Assembly (NCBI RefSeq): GCF_008329605.1
Contig: NZ_NPKO01000002.1
Location: 248,001 to 312,000 of the forward strand
Length of the DNA: 64,000 bases
Origin: Mycolicibacterium sp. P9-64
GTDB lineage: Bacteria > Actinomycetota > Actinomycetes > Mycobacteriales > Mycobacteriaceae
Reading direction: 5' to 3'
The position numbers were made by a program, and so were the translations under genes. Below the pieces are notes generated by a model, which was not told the DNA's origin, did no database searches, and worked only from the letters and a program-made list of their open reading frames with translations. Shown one piece after another: positions 36,667 through 44,968 of the stretch. Positions within the stretch are counted from its first letter, which is position 1. The number at the start of each line of letters is the position of its first letter.

Positions 36667-37677
36667 ATGGACCCCGTCGCAGCGCTGCGCGAGATCGCCT
36701 ACTTCAAGGACCGGGCTCGCGAGGACTCGCGCCGCGTCATGGCCTATCGGAACGCCGCGGACACCGTCGAGAGGCTCGACGACGCCCAGCGCGAGAAGCA
36801 CGGCAAGGCCAATAGCTGGCAGACGCTGCCGGGGATCGGGCCGAAGACCGCGAAGGTCATCGCTCAGGCGTGGTCGGGTCGGGAGCCCGATACGCTCGTC
36901 GAATTGCGCTCAGCAGCAGCAGATCTGGGTGGTGGAGAGATCCGTGCCGCACTGAGGGGTGATCTGCACCTGCACTCCAACTGGTCGGACGGATCGGCGC
37001 CGATCACGGAGATGATGGCCACCGCCAAGTCGCTCGGTCACGAGTACTGTGCCCTGACCGACCACTCGCCGCGGTTGACCGTGGCCAACGGCCTGTCCCC
37101 GGAGCGGCTTCGGAAGCAGCTCGACGTGATCGACGAGCTGCGCGAACGGTTCGCGCCGATGCGCATTCTCACCGGCATCGAGGTCGACATCCTCGACGAC
37201 GGCAGCCTCGACCAGGAGCCGGAACTGCTGGAACGTCTCGACGTCGTGGTGGCGAGCGTGCACTCGAAGCTCGCGATGGACGCCGCGTCGATGACCCGCC
37301 GCATGGTGCGGGCGGTGTCCGAGGGTTACGCCGACGTGCTTGGACATTGCACGGGCCGGCTCGTGGAGGGCAACCGTGGCACGCGTCCCGAGTCGAAGTT
37401 CGACGCCGAAAAGGTGTTCACCGCATGCCGCGATCACGGCACCGCGGTCGAGATCAACTCCCGACCCGAACGCCGTGACCCGCCGACCCGGCTGCTGACA
37501 CTCGCGCTCGAGATCGGCTGTGACTTCTCCATCGACACCGACGCACACGCGCCAGGGCAGCTGGACTTCCTCGGCTACGGCGCCCAACGCGCGCTCGACA
37601 ACGACGTGCCCGTCGACAGGATCATCACGACCTGGCCCGTCGAACGACTCCTCGAGTGGACCGGCGGCCGCCCGTGA
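36667..37677 (+). CDS. PHP-domain phosphoesterase with N-terminal helix-hairpin-helix
   Basis: 336 residues in two parts. Residues 1-90 resemble the DNA-end-binding region of family X polymerases (NSWQTLPGIGPKTAKVIAQAW is a helix-hairpin-helix). Residues 97-336 are a PHP phosphoesterase with metal ligands intact: His101/His103 in DLHLHSNWSDG, LTDHS, GIEVDIL, ASVHS, LGHCTGR, EINSRPER and DTDAHAPGQL. The nucleotidyltransferase palm of PolX is missing. ATG at 36667 has GGAAGG just upstream. Overlaps the next gene by GTGA. Inferred role: phosphate or exonuclease trimming at DNA ends. Confidence 0.85.
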   Translation: MDPVAALREIAYFKDRAREDSRRVMAYRNAADTVERLDDAQREKHGKANSWQTLPGIGPKTAKVIAQAWSGREPDTLVELRSAAADLGGGEIRAALRGDLHLHSNWSDGSAPITEMMATAKSLGHEYCALTDHSPRLTVANGLSPERLRKQLDVIDELRERFAPMRILTGIEVDILDDGSLDQEPELLERLDVVVASVHSKLAMDAASMTRRMVRAVSEGYADVLGHCTGRLVEGNRGTRPESKFDAEKVFTACRDHGTAVEINSRPERRDPPTRLLTLALEIGCDFSIDTDAHAPGQLDFLGYGAQRALDNDVPVDRIITTWPVERLLEWTGGRP

Positions 37678-38102
37678 CCGCCCTCGGGATCGACACCATC
37701 GCAACCATTTTCGCGGCAGGTTTGATCTTCCTGCTGGCCCTGGTGTTGGGCATCTGGAAGTACCGCCAGATGGCCACCTCGGAGAATCATCTGGCCCACC
37801 CGTATGTCGACATCGCTCATCGGGCCGCGCTGCTCTATTCGTTCGCGGCCCTGCTGGTGGCGGTCTTCGTCGAGCTCAGCGCCTGGCCCACGTGGGTCAA
37901 TCTCACTGCGGCCATGGTGCTGGTGTTCTTCTTCGTGGCCGCGATCTTCGAATACATCGTGCACGGCATCCGGCGCGACACCACGAATCAGTTCGAGCAC
38001 CCCACCCGCACGTTGACCGTGGGCATGATCGGGCTGATCATCGGCGAGGTCGGAGGCTTCGCGGTGTTGCTCGCCGGATTCGTTGCGGGACAATTCTTCT
38101 AG
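37674..38102 (+). CDS. Four-helix membrane protein, unknown function
   Basis: 142-residue integral membrane protein with four predicted helices (TIFAAGLIFLLALVLGIW, LLYSFAALLVAVFVEL, AAMVLVFFFVAAIFEYIV, GMIGLIIGEVGGFAVLLAGF). GTG at 37674 overlaps the PHP gene stop as GTGA, so the two are probably translated together. Between helices it has HLAHPYVDIAHRAA and NQFEHPTRT. Family not recognised. Convergent with the beta-propeller gene across 10 bp. Confidence 0.75.
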   Translation: MTALGIDTIATIFAAGLIFLLALVLGIWKYRQMATSENHLAHPYVDIAHRAALLYSFAALLVAVFVELSAWPTWVNLTAAMVLVFFFVAAIFEYIVHGIRRDTTNQFEHPTRTLTVGMIGLIIGEVGGFAVLLAGFVAGQFF

Positions 38103-38112
38103 CCGGCCAAAC

Positions 38113-39480
38113 CTAACTCGGCGGCACCAGGGACATCAATTCTGTTCCGTCGTCGGATAATTGGATGAGGGTGTCGCCGATCCTGGTCACTTCGCCCGAG
38201 GATCCCACGACTCTCGGGATCGACCAGACCTTGTCACATGTGGTGAGGTCGTAGGCCTGAGCGAGGTCATCGGACTTCTTGTTCCACGACGAGCGCACGA
38301 ACACCGAACCGTCGGTGCCGAGATAGCCGTTGATCAGGTCGAATGCACACGGCTTGCCTATGTCGCCGGTCCGAAGATCGTAGGGCTGGAAGTGTGCTGC
38401 GTTGGCATCGCTGGAATCACCGACCCAAAGCGTGGTGCCGATGAGCTGCATTCCGTATGGCTGGTCGCCGGAGGGGTTGAGCAGTTTGTCACCCGTGGGA
38501 CCGTAGATCCCGAAGCCGTCCTCCTGCACGATCGCCGTGACGTTTCCTGTCGTGCCACCGACGCGGCGACCGTCGATACGCTCCGTGTTCGTGAGTCTGC
38601 CTACGGCATCGAAGAATTGAATGAACGACGAACCTTGGTGCTCGCTGAACTCGGCTGCGAAGCCACCGTCGAAGTCACCCGACGACCGCATATCGGCACC
38701 TTTGGGGAACTCGGGTGTGAGAATCCGGCCGTCCTGGAGCGAGAACATGGTTACCAAGCCCTCCCTGCCTCCCCCTTCGAACCCGACGTCACCGATGTGG
38801 TGCGAGACGACGCCTGCGCCGGGTACGAACCACGTGGTCTCACCGTGGGGTCCCACACCGTAGAGGCCGTCGCCCTTCGTTGCGGCGACCAAGTAGTTGC
38901 CGAACTGCGCGGCCCTGAGCTTGTCGGTAACGACGTGGACGTTCGTCGGCCCGTTGTATGTCAGTTCGCCGCTCTGTCCGTCGATGACCCACGCAGTGGC
39001 GGTGTGATAGTCGTCGGCAATGCAAACCACTGCTGCTCCGTTGACGAAACACGCCGGTGCGGCCACCGTGGCATTCAGCGCTACCGGCCGAAACAGCGTG
39101 CGCCCGTCGCGGACATCGACGCCCGTCAGCCACCACTGCGGTGCGGCTGCCCCTGGGCTCGTGGCCAAGAGCAGGGCGCGATCGTCCGAGGTTTTGATGA
39201 TGGGGCCAGGTCGCCAGGGGGTGTCCGCCGTGGTGAATTTGGACCCAGGTGGTAGCCCTAAGTCGCTGATGTCCGCCTTCCACCCTGGAACGGGGTGTAC
39301 CCGCATGGACGACAGAAGGGCTTCCTTCGGTGGCTGCCAGCGAGAGCGTGCCCAGTACTCGGCACCACTGGTGAACCACCATCCGACGGCACCGGTTATC
39401 GCGACGACTACGACAACGACTAGCGCGCCGACGATGAGGGGCCAGCGACGTCGCCGCCTGCGCTGCGCTTGTTCGATCAC
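38113..39480 (-). CDS. Membrane-anchored beta-propeller protein of Esp-like operon
   Basis: 455 residues: a short Arg-rich cytoplasmic end (RRRRRR), one membrane helix (LIVGALVVVVVVAITGAVGWWF) and about 410 outer residues with repeated strands of the PQQ-type propeller kind (ALLLATSPGA, WWLTGVDVRDGRTLF, GLYGVGPHGETTW, QAYDLTTCDKVWSIPR). Four Cys are in pairs that could form disulfides outside the membrane. Last gene of a tight operon with EspA-, EspC- and EspD/EspH-like genes, 6 bp after the third. A surface scaffold or receptor for the secreted proteins is an inference. Confidence 0.75.
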   Translation of the reverse strand: MIEQAQRRRRRRWPLIVGALVVVVVVAITGAVGWWFTSGAEYWARSRWQPPKEALLSSMRVHPVPGWKADISDLGLPPGSKFTTADTPWRPGPIIKTSDDRALLLATSPGAAAPQWWLTGVDVRDGRTLFRPVALNATVAAPACFVNGAAVVCIADDYHTATAWVIDGQSGELTYNGPTNVHVVTDKLRAAQFGNYLVAATKGDGLYGVGPHGETTWFVPGAGVVSHHIGDVGFEGGGREGLVTMFSLQDGRILTPEFPKGADMRSSGDFDGGFAAEFSEHQGSSFIQFFDAVGRLTNTERIDGRRVGGTTGNVTAIVQEDGFGIYGPTGDKLLNPSGDQPYGMQLIGTTLWVGDSSDANAAHFQPYDLRTGDIGKPCAFDLINGYLGTDGSVFVRSSWNKKSDDLAQAYDLTTCDKVWSIPRVVGSSGEVTRIGDTLIQLSDDGTELMSLVPPS

Positions 39481-39486
39481 TGGGGG

Positions 39487-39981
39487 TCAGTCCTCGTGCG
39501 CATACCGAGTGGCGAAGATCTGCGCCTTCTCGGCGAGCGCCGTCTCGGCGGAGGGAAGTCCCAGCTCATACTCCACGAAGCTACGCACGCTCACGGGATC
39601 GTCCCCCAGCTGCTGCATCATCGCCGAGACGAGCAGGTGTTGACCGGCGCAGGCGTTCTGGCTGGCCAGCTGGGCTATCAGTGAAATCTCTTCGGCCAGT
39701 TCGCTTTCAGTCATCTTGCACACTTGTGGCGACAGCGTGACCTGGATGGGCCGGCCATCCATCAGTGCGGTCGCCGACACCGTGCCCGGTGGGTTCGTCA
39801 CCGTGAAGAAGATCGTTTGTGGCCCTTCGTCCTCCTCGTCCGGCGCTGTCGCGTCCAGGCCGACGTCTACGTAGTCGGCGGCCGGTAGTAGGGAGAAATC
39901 GAGCGCGCCCAGCATCGACTCGTCGGGGCCGTCGTCGTCCTCGTCGCCATCCCACGCATCGTCGGACCAGGTGTCATTCAC
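39487..39981 (-). CDS. EspD/EspH-family ESX-1 accessory protein
   Basis: 164-residue acidic protein. The first 50 residues are Asp/Glu-rich (DDAWDGDEDDDGPDES, LGALDFS); the rest has IFFTVTNPPGTVSATALMDGRPIQVTLS, TESELAEEISLIAQLASQNA and a C-terminal AEKAQIFATRY. These are the conserved blocks of M. tuberculosis EspD (Rv3614c) and EspH (Rv3867), which stabilise or chaperone EspA/EspC- or EspE/EspF-type substrates. It starts exactly at the end of the EspC-like gene. Confidence 0.85.
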   Translation of the reverse strand: MNDTWSDDAWDGDEDDDGPDESMLGALDFSLLPAADYVDVGLDATAPDEEDEGPQTIFFTVTNPPGTVSATALMDGRPIQVTLSPQVCKMTESELAEEISLIAQLASQNACAGQHLLVSAMMQQLGDDPVSVRSFVEYELGLPSAETALAEKAQIFATRYAHED

Positions 39982-40305
39982 TCAGGCCTCGCATGCGTTG
40001 ATGTCATTGGCTGCGCCGGCGTCGGTATGGTCGTACCGCGCAGCGGCAGCAGTGAGTTTCTCGCCTAGTGCCGTCGACACCTTGAAGAGTGCACCGCCAG
40101 CCGCCCGGCGTGCTTCCTCCGCCGCGGACACGGCAAGATGGGTTGCCTCGCAGACCATTCCATGCGTGTCTTGCACATTGCGCGCCGGATCAACGATCGA
40201 CCGGTTCGCGCCGGTGATCTGATTGACCGCTTGTTGATGTCGCGCCGCCAGGTTCAGAATGTGGTCGGTAAGGACCTTCAGGTTCATCTCTTGATCAGTG
40301 GACAC
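39982..40305 (-). CDS. EspC/EspF-like secreted helical protein
   Basis: 107-residue all-helical protein of the EspC/WXG-like size class. It shows two long helices without signal peptide and a C-terminal type VII secretion motif Tyr91-x3-Asp95 (RYDHTDAG), as found after the second helix in EspC and PE/EsxB substrates. A central turn around NRSIVDPARN replaces the usual WxG. Sits 15 bp after the EspA-like gene and abuts the EspD/H-like gene. Likely co-secreted with the EspA-like protein. Confidence 0.78.
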   Translation of the reverse strand: MSTDQEMNLKVLTDHILNLAARHQQAVNQITGANRSIVDPARNVQDTHGMVCEATHLAVSAAEEARRAAGGALFKVSTALGEKLTAAAARYDHTDAGAANDINACEA

Positions 40306-40320
40306 GAGTTTTCCGTTTCG

Positions 40321-41343
40321 TCAGCGGGGAGCGGCCGGTGGCGGCGCCCCGTATGGGGTAGCGGGTGCTTGCACCGTCGGCTCCTCGGGATCGGGCACGG
40401 TGTACGGCATGTCGGGCAACGAACGCTTCGGCTGATTGTCTTCGCCCAGCGGCGGTAGCGGGGTCGCATCATTGGGACGGGGAAGTTGATGCTGCGGGTC
40501 GGGTACTGAGAAGACCTCGCCGGCACCGCAGGGGTCCAAGGGATTGCCCGACGTGTCTTTCGCAGCGTCCCCGTAGAGCATTGCCGCCTTCTTTATGCGT
40601 GCCGCGTTCTCGAGAGAATTCTTGACCAGAACCCCCATCGTCACGCCGGACACGTCCAATGCTCCCGCCGCGGCGGTGCAGTCGAGCGCGAACTTGAGAG
40701 CGCGGGTGGGCGGCGTCGCATTCATCCACATCGTCGCCAAGTCGTACTTGGTGAGATTGTCCGACGATTCGTCGAGCGTGTTTCGGGTGCGGGTGACCTG
40801 CCCGGCCTCGGTATCGAGGTGGCCGGCGATCTCGGCGTCCGCAGCCTGCACATCCGACGCGAGCCGTCGGTGCGATGCGTTCGTGGCGTTGTAAACCTGC
40901 GAAGCCGTGCCATCCCACCGATCCTCGTGGACCTCAGCGTGGATGAGGGTCTCAACGACGTCGGCCAGGCGCTTGCTCGAATCTTGGAACTCCTCGCCGG
41001 TGCATGGAGCTCCAGAGCCCGTCGTCTTCTTCATGCCTTCGATCAAGAGCTGGGCAGCAGCCAGCACCTTGGATTCGGTGAGCTTGGTTGCCGTGTTGTT
41101 CTCGAGAAAGCTTGGGACGGGGCCTAGGTTCGCGCCGAGGCTGCTCAACCCCATCGCGATGTCCTTGCCGTCACCGAGGACCTTGCGGCCGTCGACGAAC
41201 GCCTGTCCGAAGTTGCCCTGAGCGACGTCACCAACCAGATTGGGCACGTCCGTGACGGCACCCTTGATGCCGGTGACGAGGTCGATCGGGGTGGCGGACT
41301 CGACCGTGTCGAGCACCTTTCCCACTTCATCGAGTAAACCCAT
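40321..41343 (-). CDS. EspA/EspE-family type VII secretion effector
   Basis: 340 residues. The middle carries the EspA/EspE domain: W143-D-G145 in DRWDGTASQVYNATNASHRR, then VQAADAEIAGHLDTEAGQVT and RNTLDESSDNLTKYDLA, matching the W-x-G, helix and N-A-x-H-R pattern of the family. It is followed by a small hydrophobic segment (AAAGALDVSGVTMGVLV) and a Pro-rich tail. No signal peptide. ATG at 41343 has GAGGGGGG upstream. First gene of the EspA-C-D/H-like operon; no espG, esxA/B or eccC gene is nearby. Confidence 0.82.
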   Translation of the reverse strand: MGLLDEVGKVLDTVESATPIDLVTGIKGAVTDVPNLVGDVAQGNFGQAFVDGRKVLGDGKDIAMGLSSLGANLGPVPSFLENNTATKLTESKVLAAAQLLIEGMKKTTGSGAPCTGEEFQDSSKRLADVVETLIHAEVHEDRWDGTASQVYNATNASHRRLASDVQAADAEIAGHLDTEAGQVTRTRNTLDESSDNLTKYDLATMWMNATPPTRALKFALDCTAAAGALDVSGVTMGVLVKNSLENAARIKKAAMLYGDAAKDTSGNPLDPCGAGEVFSVPDPQHQLPRPNDATPLPPLGEDNQPKRSLPDMPYTVPDPEEPTVQAPATPYGAPPPAAPR

Positions 41344-41449
41344 GGCCCCCCTCGCACGCCGTCAAAAAAAGCCTAACAGCGCTCCTTGCTTGTACCGGGC
41401 GGCAATTGTGTTGAACGACTACGGCTCATCGACCGCCAACGCCGGTCAG

Positions 41450-42652
41450 TCAGTCCGGCAGCATCGGCATCTCCAGCCCAGGATCGCGGCCGACCAAGAC
41501 ACCGCGCATGACCGCCGCGTTGCCGAAGCGCTGCCGCACCTCGTCCATGGCGGCGTCCAGGGCCACTACGTCGTTCGCCGCCGTGAACGGCAGTTCCAGC
41601 TGCTGGGCGCCCTCGCGGTCGATGTTGGACACCGCGAATCCCACCAGCGTCAGGCCGCGCTCGGCGATCAACGGGGCCGCGGCGGCCACCAGCTCCCGCG
41701 CCGCGGCGAGGATGGCGTCGGTCGACGCCGTCGCGCGAGCCATGGTGTGCGAGCGCGTCACTCGGCTGAAGTCATCGAACCGCAGGCGCAGCACGACGGT
41801 CCGCCCGGTGCGGTCCGACTTGCGCATCCGGCGGGTGATGCGGTCGACGAGGTTGATCACCACGGCGTCGATCTCACTGTCCGACATGGTGTTTCCGGCC
41901 CGGCCGAGCGCCCGCTGCGCGCCGACCGAGCGGCGTCGCACGCCCGTCACCACGCGGCGTCGGTCGACGTTGTGCGACAGCGCAAACAGCTGGTGGCCCA
42001 TGCCGCCGCCCACCAGCGAGTCCAGCATGGCCTCGCTGAGTTCGGCGACGTCGGCGACGGTGTAGATGCCGTGGGCGTGCAGCTTCTCGGCGGTCTTCGC
42101 GCCGACGCCCCACAACCTGCGGATGGGCAGCGGATGAAGGAAGGCCAACTCGCGATCCGGCGGCACCAGCAGAAGACCGTCGGGCTTGGCCTCCTGGCTG
42201 GCGACCTTCGCCAGGAACTTGGTGCGCGCGATGCCGACGGTGATGGGCAGGCCCACGCGATCGCGGACGTCCGACCGGAGTTTCGCCCCGATCTGCACGG
42301 GGGTGCCCGAGACCCTGGCCAACCCGCCCACCTCGAGGAAGGCCTCGTCGACCGATAGCGGCTCGACGAGGGGAGTGGTGTCACGGAAGACCTCGAACAC
42401 CGCGGCACTGGCCGCCGAATAGGCCGACATCCGCGGCGGCACGACCAGCGCGTGCGGGCACAGTTGCCGTGCCTGGCGGCCGTTCATCGCCGTACGCACG
42501 CCGTAGGCCTTGGCCTCATAGCTGGCGGCGAGGACCACGCCACCGCCGACGATCACCGGCCGGTTGCGCAGCGACGGGTCATCGCGCTGCTCGACCGATG
42601 CGTAGAACGAGTCGAGGTCCGCGTGCAGAATGGTCGCCCCGGACACGAACAT
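41450..42652 (-). CDS. dinB: DNA polymerase IV (DinB, Y family)
   Basis: 400-residue translesion polymerase. Catalytic metal sites HADLDSFYASVEQ and LSVDEAFLEV are intact; RRLWGVGAKTAEKL is the thumb helix-hairpin-helix; the C-terminal little-finger domain follows (GNTMSDSEID). It ends in LELPF, a likely beta-clamp-binding motif (QQLELPF). The start is ATG 42652 or GTG 42646; a perfect SOS box covers both. It lies 51 bp downstream of ethR on the same strand. M. smegmatis DinB3 is, to my memory, also near ethR/ethA. Confidence 0.92.
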   Translation of the reverse strand: MFVSGATILHADLDSFYASVEQRDDPSLRNRPVIVGGGVVLAASYEAKAYGVRTAMNGRQARQLCPHALVVPPRMSAYSAASAAVFEVFRDTTPLVEPLSVDEAFLEVGGLARVSGTPVQIGAKLRSDVRDRVGLPITVGIARTKFLAKVASQEAKPDGLLLVPPDRELAFLHPLPIRRLWGVGAKTAEKLHAHGIYTVADVAELSEAMLDSLVGGGMGHQLFALSHNVDRRRVVTGVRRRSVGAQRALGRAGNTMSDSEIDAVVINLVDRITRRMRKSDRTGRTVVLRLRFDDFSRVTRSHTMARATASTDAILAAARELVAAAAPLIAERGLTLVGFAVSNIDREGAQQLELPFTAANDVVALDAAMDEVRQRFGNAAVMRGVLVGRDPGLEMPMLPD

Positions 42653-42659
42653 ATGTTCG
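42646..42659. promoter_or_regulatory. LexA/SOS box over the dinB start
   Basis: CGAACATATGTTCG is a perfect 14-bp palindrome that fits the mycobacterial/Bacillus-type SOS box CGAAC-N4-GTTCG. The ATG at 42652 lies inside it and the GTG at 42646 is at its edge, so LexA binding would block transcription at the very start of dinB. Confidence 0.85.
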
Positions 42660-42703
42660 CACAGGGCCCTGACATGCTCCTCGCGTGCGCGTCGTCCGAC
42701 GGG

Positions 42704-43345
42704 TTACTGGGACGCGCCGTAAATGCTGGTCAGCCAGATGTGTGCGAGCGTGTCGACGAGCCGGTCCTGGGCGACCGCGCCGTGCTCGGCTATCAGGGTC
42801 GCGGTCATCGCGCGCTCGTTCATCTGGTTCAGTGACGTCGCCAGGTCGAGTGCCCCGATGTTCTCGGGCGCCGCACCGCGTCCTCGCTCGTACTCGATCA
42901 ATGCCGCGGTCTGGTTGATCCACTTCTGCATGAACTCCGACCACATCGTCCGGATGTCGGGGCTGGTGGCCAGGGCCTCGGTACCCGCGCGGGCCACCAC
43001 GCTGTGGGAGCCGAACGCGGTGAAGAAGATGCGGATGCCTTCGCGGAACGCCCGGCGCGGGTCTGCGGGAAGCGACTCGATGGCTCCGTCGAAACCCTTG
43101 TCCGCCTGTGCAATCAGTGGTTCGAGCAGGGAAAGTAACACTGCTTCCTTGGACGGAAAGTAGAAGTAGAACGTCGGCCGGGACAGGCCCGCGCCCTTGG
43201 CCAGATCGTCGACGGAGATGTCGGCGAACTTCTTGTCCTCCAACAGCCGCTCCGCGGTCGCGAGGATGGCGGCCTCGCGCTCGTCGCCGGACGGTCGCTT
43301 CGAGCGACGACCGCGGCCGGATCGCGGTGGGCTGGTGGCGGTCAC
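42704..43345 (-). CDS. ethR: TetR-family repressor of ethA
   Basis: 213-residue repressor closely following M. tuberculosis EthR: KRPSGDEREAAILATAERLLED, then the helix-turn-helix ISVDDLAKGAGLSRPTFYFYFPSKEAVLLSLL, and the C-terminal ligand domain ending in VDTLAHIWLTSIYG. GTG at 43345 was chosen; upstream in-frame codons run into the operators. Divergent from ethA with both operators between. Represses ethA and probably itself. Confidence 0.95.
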   Translation of the reverse strand: MTATSPPRSGRGRRSKRPSGDEREAAILATAERLLEDKKFADISVDDLAKGAGLSRPTFYFYFPSKEAVLLSLLEPLIAQADKGFDGAIESLPADPRRAFREGIRIFFTAFGSHSVVARAGTEALATSPDIRTMWSEFMQKWINQTAALIEYERGRGAAPENIGALDLATSLNQMNERAMTATLIAEHGAVAQDRLVDTLAHIWLTSIYGASQ

Positions 43346-43374
43346 GGTAGTTACTTTACTGCATGTCGAATTTT

Positions 43375-43389
43375 TCAACATACTGTTGA
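43375..43389. promoter_or_regulatory. EthR operator 1
   Basis: TCAACATACTGTTGA, 6-bp inverted arms around TAC, in the ethR-ethA intergenic region. Its centre is 20 bp from that of the second palindrome, so two EthR dimers would bind on the same DNA face, consistent with cooperative multimeric binding known for EthR. Confidence 0.75.
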
Positions 43390-43394
43390 CCTAT

Positions 43395-43409
43395 TCAACA
43401 CGGTGTTGA
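43395..43409. promoter_or_regulatory. EthR operator 2
   Basis: TCAACACGGTGTTGA, a 15-bp palindrome with 7-bp arms and a single central base. Located 12 bp before the ethA ATG. Confidence 0.75.
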
Positions 43410-43421
43410 TAGCGTGTCGCC

Positions 43422-44891
43422 ATGAGTGAACATCTCGACGTTCTGATCGTCGGCGCCGGCATCTCCGGCATCAGTGCCGCATGGCATCTGCAGGACCGCT
43501 CCCCGTCCAAGACCTACGCCATCCTCGAGCGTCGCGAGGGCATGGGCGGCACCTGGGATCTGTTCAAGTACCCGGGCATTCGCTCGGACTCGGACATGTT
43601 CACGCTCGGGTTCCGGTTCAAGCCGTGGACGTCGGCCAAGGCCATTGCCGACGGGCCGTCGATCCTGAACTACATCAAGGAAGCCGCCGCCGAGAACGGC
43701 ATCGACAAGAACATCCGGTACAACCACCAGGTCACCGCCGCGGAGTGGTCGGACGCCGACAACCGCTGGACGGTCACGGTCAACACCGGCGCCGAGGAGA
43801 AGACGCTGACGGCGTCGTTCCTGTTCGCCACCACCGGCTACTACAACTACGACCAGGGCTACACGCCAACGTTCCCGGGCTCCGACGACTTCGCAGGCAC
43901 CATCGTGCATCCGCAGCACTGGCCAGAGGACCTCGACTACGCAGGCAAGAAGGTCGTCGTCATCGGCAGTGGCGCCACGGCGATCACCTTGATCCCTGCC
44001 CTCGTCAACAGCGGTGCCGGCCACGTCACGATGCTGCAGCGCTCGCCGTCCTACATCGGCTCGCTGCCCGACGTCGACCCCATCGCCCAGCAGGTCAACA
44101 AGGTGTTGCCCGAGAAGGCCGCACACGTGGTCAACCGGTGGAAGGCCATCGCCTTCGCCACCGCGCAATACCAGCTGGCCCGCAAGTTCCCGAAGTACAT
44201 GCGCAAGACCCTGCTGACCATGGCCCAGCGACGTCTACCCGAGGGCTACGACGTCGAGAAGCACTTCGGCCCGCGCTACAACCCGTGGGACGAGCGCCTC
44301 TGCCTCGCGCCGAACGGCGACCTCTTCAAGACCATCCGCAAGGGCAACGCCGACGTCGTCACCGACACCATCGACACCTTCGTCCCCGAGGGCATCAAGC
44401 TCAGCTCCGGGGAGGTCCTCGAAGCCGACATCATCGTCACCGCAACGGGTCTCAACCTCCGACTGTTCGGTGGGGCGCAGATCCGCCGCAACGGCGAGCC
44501 CGTCGACCTGACGAAGTCGATGTCCTACAAGGGCATGATGCTGTCGGGCATGCCGAACATGGCGTTCACCATCGGCTACACCAACGCCTCGTGGACGCTG
44601 AAGGCCGATCTGGTCTCCGAGTACGTGTGTCGCATCCTGAACTACATGGACGCCAACGGTTTCGACACCGTGGTGCCCGAGCATCCCGGCAACTCCGTCG
44701 AGGAACGGCCTCTGATGGACTTCACGCCGGGCTACGTGCTCCGGGCGCTCGACAGCCTGCCGAAGGCCGGCGCGAAGGCGCCGTGGAAGCTCAAGCAGAA
44801 CTACTTCCTCGACATCCGGATGATCCGTCAGGGCAAGGTCGACGACGAGGCGCTGCACTTCACCAAACACCGTGCAGCCCTGAAGGTTTAA
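43422..44891 (+). CDS. ethA: Baeyer-Villiger monooxygenase EthA
   Basis: 489-residue FAD/NADPH monooxygenase that in M. tuberculosis activates ethionamide and oxidises ketones and sulfides. FAD motif VLIVGAGISGISAAWHL (residues 7-23), Baeyer-Villiger fingerprint FAGTIVHPQHWP, and NADPH motif VVVIGSGATAITLIPAL. Length equals the known enzyme. Controlled by the divergent ethR and its two palindromic operators. Ends in a strong hairpin shared with rraA. Confidence 0.96.
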   Translation: MSEHLDVLIVGAGISGISAAWHLQDRSPSKTYAILERREGMGGTWDLFKYPGIRSDSDMFTLGFRFKPWTSAKAIADGPSILNYIKEAAAENGIDKNIRYNHQVTAAEWSDADNRWTVTVNTGAEEKTLTASFLFATTGYYNYDQGYTPTFPGSDDFAGTIVHPQHWPEDLDYAGKKVVVIGSGATAITLIPALVNSGAGHVTMLQRSPSYIGSLPDVDPIAQQVNKVLPEKAAHVVNRWKAIAFATAQYQLARKFPKYMRKTLLTMAQRRLPEGYDVEKHFGPRYNPWDERLCLAPNGDLFKTIRKGNADVVTDTIDTFVPEGIKLSSGEVLEADIIVTATGLNLRLFGGAQIRRNGEPVDLTKSMSYKGMMLSGMPNMAFTIGYTNASWTLKADLVSEYVCRILNYMDANGFDTVVPEHPGNSVEERPLMDFTPGYVLRALDSLPKAGAKAPWKLKQNYFLDIRMIRQGKVDDEALHFTKHRAALKV

Positions 44892-44904
44892 ACCCTTCGC
44901 GACA

Positions 44905-44952
44905 AGACGTAAAAGTGCCCGAAACTATCGAGTTTCGGGCACTTTTACGTCT
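44905..44952. terminator. Perfect 22-bp hairpin between ethA and rraA
   Basis: Stem 44905-44926 pairs without mismatch to 44931-44952, loop ATCG. It lies between convergent genes and has an A-run and T-run inside the stem, so either strand gives a usable terminator. Confidence 0.9.
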
Positions 44953-44968
44953 GCTCGCGGGAGGGGGG

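Noticed and set aside
41450..42652. ImuB-type polymerase
   Set aside because: Both catalytic acidic motifs (DLD and DE) are intact, whereas ImuB proteins lack them.
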